Positions 5,440 through 7,109 of a stretch of DNA of 7,109 nt are shown here, piece by piece. The DNA lies in contig WFWP01000019.1 of NCBI GenBank assembly GCA_015491055.1, positions 1 through 7,109 on the forward strand, written 5' to 3'. This DNA is from Patescibacteria group bacterium. GTDB taxonomy: Bacteria > Patescibacteriota > Minisyncoccia > Phycocordibacterales > UBA2100. The notes beneath the pieces are model-generated. The model was not told the origin of the DNA. It ran no database searches and saw nothing but the letters and a program-made list of their open reading frames with translations. The position numbers were made by a program, and so were the translations under genes. Each line of letters begins with the position of its first letter. Within the stretch, counting starts at the first letter, position 1.

Positions 5440-6496
5440 TATTGTTTCTAATTTGTTTTTTAATTGCATTTGCCGCCATAAACCATGTGTCGCCTTTTTG
5501 CACACTTTGTCCGACATTCATTCCTATAAATTCACCGTTCAGATTTAACAATATGCCCCCGGGTGTCTTGACAGATTTGTCAATTTCTATAAGTTGCACT
5601 TTTTCGTCTACTTCCTCAATATATGAAATAAGTGCGGTGGTGATTTTTAATTTGTCAATCCCCGCTATAACCACAACGGTTTGACCAATGGTCGGGTTTT
5701 GCGAACCGTTGGATATCACCGATTCATTTACTGAAGCGTCAAACACGGCAATGCCGTTTTCAATTTTTCTTAAATATAACGGAATATTGATTTGATTCGG
5801 CGCGGTGGCGATATATTCGTATTGTTCACTATTAAAATCAGCGATTGATGACGCATCGGCTATTATTGTGTTATTGTCAATCGCAACAGCTCTTGATACA
5901 AATTCATATTTTTCATCATTGTTTTCCACATTTTCAGTATCTTCAAGTGCCAAAATCACGCTCGCCGCGTTGCTACCATTATTGTCCATTTGAGAATTGT
6001 TTGCAATATCGCCAGTTGCTTTTTCGGATTCAGGCGCGTTTGTATTGATTGCAATCGTTGATGTACTAAGGATTTTGGATTGAGGCGCTTCATCGGTATT
6101 TCCGTTTACGCCATTGTTTGTGCTTGTTGTTTCGGTTAAGTTCTCATTGTTCGTTGCGTCATCGGAATTTATAACGGAATTTTCATTTGAACTTTTTGAC
6201 GTTCTGTAAATGATTAGAGACACATTTTTATTTTTCTCAACGGCTGACGCTATCAGATCCGCCTGATTGATAATTACCTCTTTTGTTTGTGTGACCACCA
6301 CCGGATCTTGCGGTTCGGGCACCTTTACCACTATTTCCTTTGTTCTCTCAACTACTTGATTTACAGTATTGGTTACAGGTGTAATACCTTGTTCCATCAG
6401 GGAAACCGTCACTATTCCGGTGGCCATGGAAGTAACAAAACTTATCAAAAGCGTTAACAATACCACTTGAGATTTGTTAAGGTGTTCCAAATCCAT
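5432..6496 (-). CDS. Membrane-anchored trypsin/HtrA-like protein with catalytic triad lost
   Basis: This 354-aa protein has one N-terminal membrane helix (about 8-34), a Val/Thr/Glu-rich stalk to about 80, an Asn/Ser/Thr-rich low-complexity region (about 99-193), and a C-terminal domain with the pattern of a trypsin-like S1C peptidase. LLNLNGEFIGMNVG mirrors LLNLDGEVIGINT of HtrA, and the terminal FMAANAIKKQI mirrors FAIP...VKK. All three catalytic positions look lost: the TNAHV histidine is S216 (ADASSI), the DxAVL aspartate is G248 (GIAVF), and the GNSGGP serine is P312 (TPGGI). It is therefore probably a non-enzymatic, extracytoplasmic binding or scaffold protein. I recall membrane-anchored trypsin-like proteins with a similar N-terminus in Parcubacteria. 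ATG 6496 is preferred over an in-frame TTG two codons earlier. The reading frame is intact, so it is not a decaying pseudogene. It lies between the 38-aa membrane protein and the transporter in one operon. Confidence 0.72.
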   Translation of the reverse strand: MDLEHLNKSQVVLLTLLISFVTSMATGIVTVSLMEQGITPVTNTVNQVVERTKEIVVKVPEPQDPVVVTQTKEVIINQADLIASAVEKNKNVSLIIYRTSKSSNENSVINSDDATNNENLTETTSTNNGVNGNTDEAPQSKILSTSTIAINTNAPESEKATGDIANNSQMDNNGSNAASVILALEDTENVENNDEKYEFVSRAVAIDNNTIIADASSIADFNSEQYEYIATAPNQINIPLYLRKIENGIAVFDASVNESVISNGSQNPTIGQTVVVIAGIDKLKITTALISYIEEVDEKVQLIEIDKSVKTPGGILLNLNGEFIGMNVGQSVQKGDTWFMAANAIKKQIRNNNE

Positions 6497-6528
6497 ATTC
6501 AAATTTAATTGAAGAATTCATTTGTTTA

Positions 6529-6645
6529 TTAAACGAACAAACCGGGCATATATGCCAAGATCATGCTGATCGCTATAAGTATCGCAAAAACAGCCCAAAT
6601 CCATTTAATAATTTTCCGTGTCTTTTTGTCGTATAACAAGCTCAT
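6529..6645 (-). CDS. 38-aa single-pass membrane protein, first gene of the minus-strand operon
   Basis: An ATG at 6645 opens a 38-codon frame ending in TAA: a basic N-terminus (MSLLYDKKTRKIIK), then one hydrophobic helix (about residues 15-33), ending MPGLFV. The basic-inside, hydrophobic pattern is that of a small inner-membrane protein with its C-terminus outside. It is supported by a good minus-strand promoter whose predicted start falls on the ATG, and by being 32 nt upstream of the protease-like gene. I do not know its function; short proteins of this look recur in CPR genomes as I recall, but I cannot name a family. It could instead be a leader peptide for the gene downstream. Confidence 0.68.
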   Translation of the reverse strand: MSLLYDKKTRKIIKWIWAVFAILIAISMILAYMPGLFV

Positions 6646-6652
6646 GGCGATA

Positions 6653-6681
6653 AGTATACTTGTTGTTATAATAAAATGCAA
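6653..6681 (-). promoter_or_regulatory. Minus-strand promoter, likely leaderless transcript
   Basis: Read on the minus strand, the -10 is TATACT (6658 to 6653, five of six) and the -35 is TTGCAT (6681 to 6676, weak, TTG matching), with 17-bp spacing. Only 7 nt separate the -10 from the ATG at 6645, so transcription should begin at or within a base or two of the A of that ATG. The -35 overlaps the divergent ftsB start codon. Confidence 0.6.
6664..6672 (+). promoter_or_regulatory. Extended -10 promoter of ftsB, likely leaderless transcript
   Basis: TGTTATAAT is a perfect extended -10 (TGnTATAAT) with no recognisable -35, as is usual for that class. Eight nucleotides separate it from the ATG at 6681, so the transcript should start at or just before the start codon. 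It lies in the spacer of the opposing promoter, so one polymerase should exclude the other. Confidence 0.68.
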
Positions 6682-7061
6682 TGACGCTAAAACGCGGTAG
6701 AAGATTTTGGCAAAAGATAGCTCTGTCCTGGTTTACGATTGGCGCATTGTGCGCGATTGTAACAGTATTGTCTTTTGCAGTTTTTGATATGTATAAAAAG
6801 AATAGATTGGCAACCGAGAAAATGCTGTCTGCGAAAGGAGAGTTGACCAAGATAGAAAGTAGAAAAGATAGCTTGGCGAAAGATTTGAAGCGCATAAAAA
6901 CCGGCAAGGGAATAGAGGAACGATTAAGAGAAAAATTTGATGTTGGAAAAAAGGGGGAGCGCTTACTTATAATAATTGATAAAGAAATTCAGCATGAAAC
7001 GGTTCAGGAGCAACCTTTCTGGACGAGAGTTTGGCAAAAGATACGAAGGAGTGAATATTGA
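6681..7061 (+). CDS. ftsB: FtsB/DivIC-like septum formation initiator
   Basis: This 126-aa bitopic protein has a basic N-terminus (KRGRRFWQK), one membrane helix (about 13-36), a charged coiled-coil stretch (about 40-74), then GKGIEERLREKFDVGKKGERLLIII (75-99). That last part matches the IExxAREKLxxxKPGE-hhhh signature of the FtsB/DivIC family. FtsB pairs with FtsL through the coiled coils and helps recruit and activate FtsW-FtsI, so it probably works with the FtsL-like and FtsI proteins encoded at 2685 and 3042. The C-terminal tail (PFWTRVWQKI) is amphipathic and aromatic. There is no Shine-Dalgarno; ATG 6681 sits 8 nt after a perfect extended -10, pointing to leaderless translation. An ATG at 6676 is out of frame. 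Separation of ftsB from the mraZ cluster by a divergent operon is common in bacteria. Assignment as FtsB rather than DivIC is a naming choice. Confidence 0.86.
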   Translation: MTLKRGRRFWQKIALSWFTIGALCAIVTVLSFAVFDMYKKNRLATEKMLSAKGELTKIESRKDSLAKDLKRIKTGKGIEERLREKFDVGKKGERLLIIIDKEIQHETVQEQPFWTRVWQKIRRSEY

Positions 7062-7094
7062 TCAATGTATTTCGTGCATTGTTGTATACATGTC
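7058..7094 (+). CDS. Possible start of the next gene (3' partial)
   Basis: A TTG at 7058 overlaps the ftsB stop (TTGA) and has a strong Shine-Dalgarno, GAAGGAG (7045-7051), 6 nt upstream, the best in the window together with that of rsmH. The frame would read MINVFRALLYTC and then runs into adapter. The tight overlap suggests translational coupling to ftsB. It is too short to identify, and the TTG start is inferred only from the ribosome-binding site. Confidence 0.35.
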
Positions 7095-7109
7095 CTGTCT
7101 CTTATACAC
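7095..7109 (+). other. Tn5/Nextera mosaic-end adapter sequence (library artefact)
   Basis: The last 15 bases, CTGTCTCTTATACAC, match exactly the first 15 bases of the Nextera transposase adapter (CTGTCTCTTATACACATCT), the form seen when reads run through short inserts. The match ends exactly at the contig end. It is very unlikely by chance and should be treated as untrimmed adapter, not genome. Confidence 0.93.

Noticed and set aside
5440..5517. Longer start (ATG 5517) for the VIT-type transporter
   Set aside because: The extra 26 residues overlap the upstream gene by 86 nt and look like out-of-frame sequence; ATG 5439 gives the family N-terminus and an 8-nt overlap.
6496..6521. Minus-strand ATG at 6521 as the start of the protease-like gene
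   Set aside because: It is out of frame with the protein (25 nt from ATG 6496).
7063..7081. 7-bp hairpin (CAATGTA with TGCATTG, 5-nt loop) after ftsB as a terminator
   Set aside because: No T-tract follows, and a strong Shine-Dalgarno with an overlapping TTG suggests a further gene begins here.

Overview
The window looks like a contig end from an uncultivated Candidate Phyla Radiation bacterium (Patescibacteria, most like Parcubacteria). This is inferred from gene content and style: moderately AT-rich DNA, small compact genes, few strong Shine-Dalgarno sites, a short division cluster, a short VIT-type transporter, and a membrane-anchored trypsin-like protein of a type I recall from that group. 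UGA works as an ordinary stop, so the UGA=Gly codes of Gracilibacteria and Absconditabacteria do not apply. The placement rests on memory of families, not on a search.

Layout: (1) Bases 1-1026 hold the 3' part of an FAD-linked 2-hydroxyacid/D-lactate dehydrogenase-type oxidase. (2) Bases 1027-1212 are a regulatory region with four AGTGG(G/T) repeats at exact 10-bp spacing, an MraZ operator, plus a perfect DnaA-box 9-mer in the same phase. (3) Bases 1213-4757 hold a short division and cell-wall (dcw) cluster on the plus strand: mraZ, rsmH, an ftsL-like gene and ftsI. A 25-bp near-perfect inverted repeat between mraZ and rsmH buries the rsmH ribosome-binding site. (4) Bases 4924-6645 hold a minus-strand operon: a 38-aa membrane protein, a membrane-anchored trypsin/HtrA-like protein whose three catalytic positions all appear lost, and a VIT1/CCC1-type metal transporter whose start overlaps the upstream stop. 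(5) A 35-bp divergent intergenic region separates that operon from an ftsB/divIC-like gene at 6681-7061. The promoters on the two strands interleave and both appear to give leaderless mRNAs. (6) A possible next gene starts at 7058, and the last 15 bases are Tn5/Nextera mosaic-end adapter, not genome.

Functionally, the plus-strand genes serve septal peptidoglycan synthesis. FtsI is the class B transpeptidase, the FtsL-like and FtsB-like proteins are its probable bitopic coiled-coil partners, RsmH modifies 16S rRNA, and MraZ probably regulates the cluster through the 10-bp repeats. The minus-strand operon is envelope-related but its biological role is not clear. I see no mobile element, CRISPR array, tRNA or rRNA, and no wholly new multigene system. 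The best leads for novelty are the rsmH leader structure, the overlapping leaderless divergent promoters, and the pseudo-protease operon.
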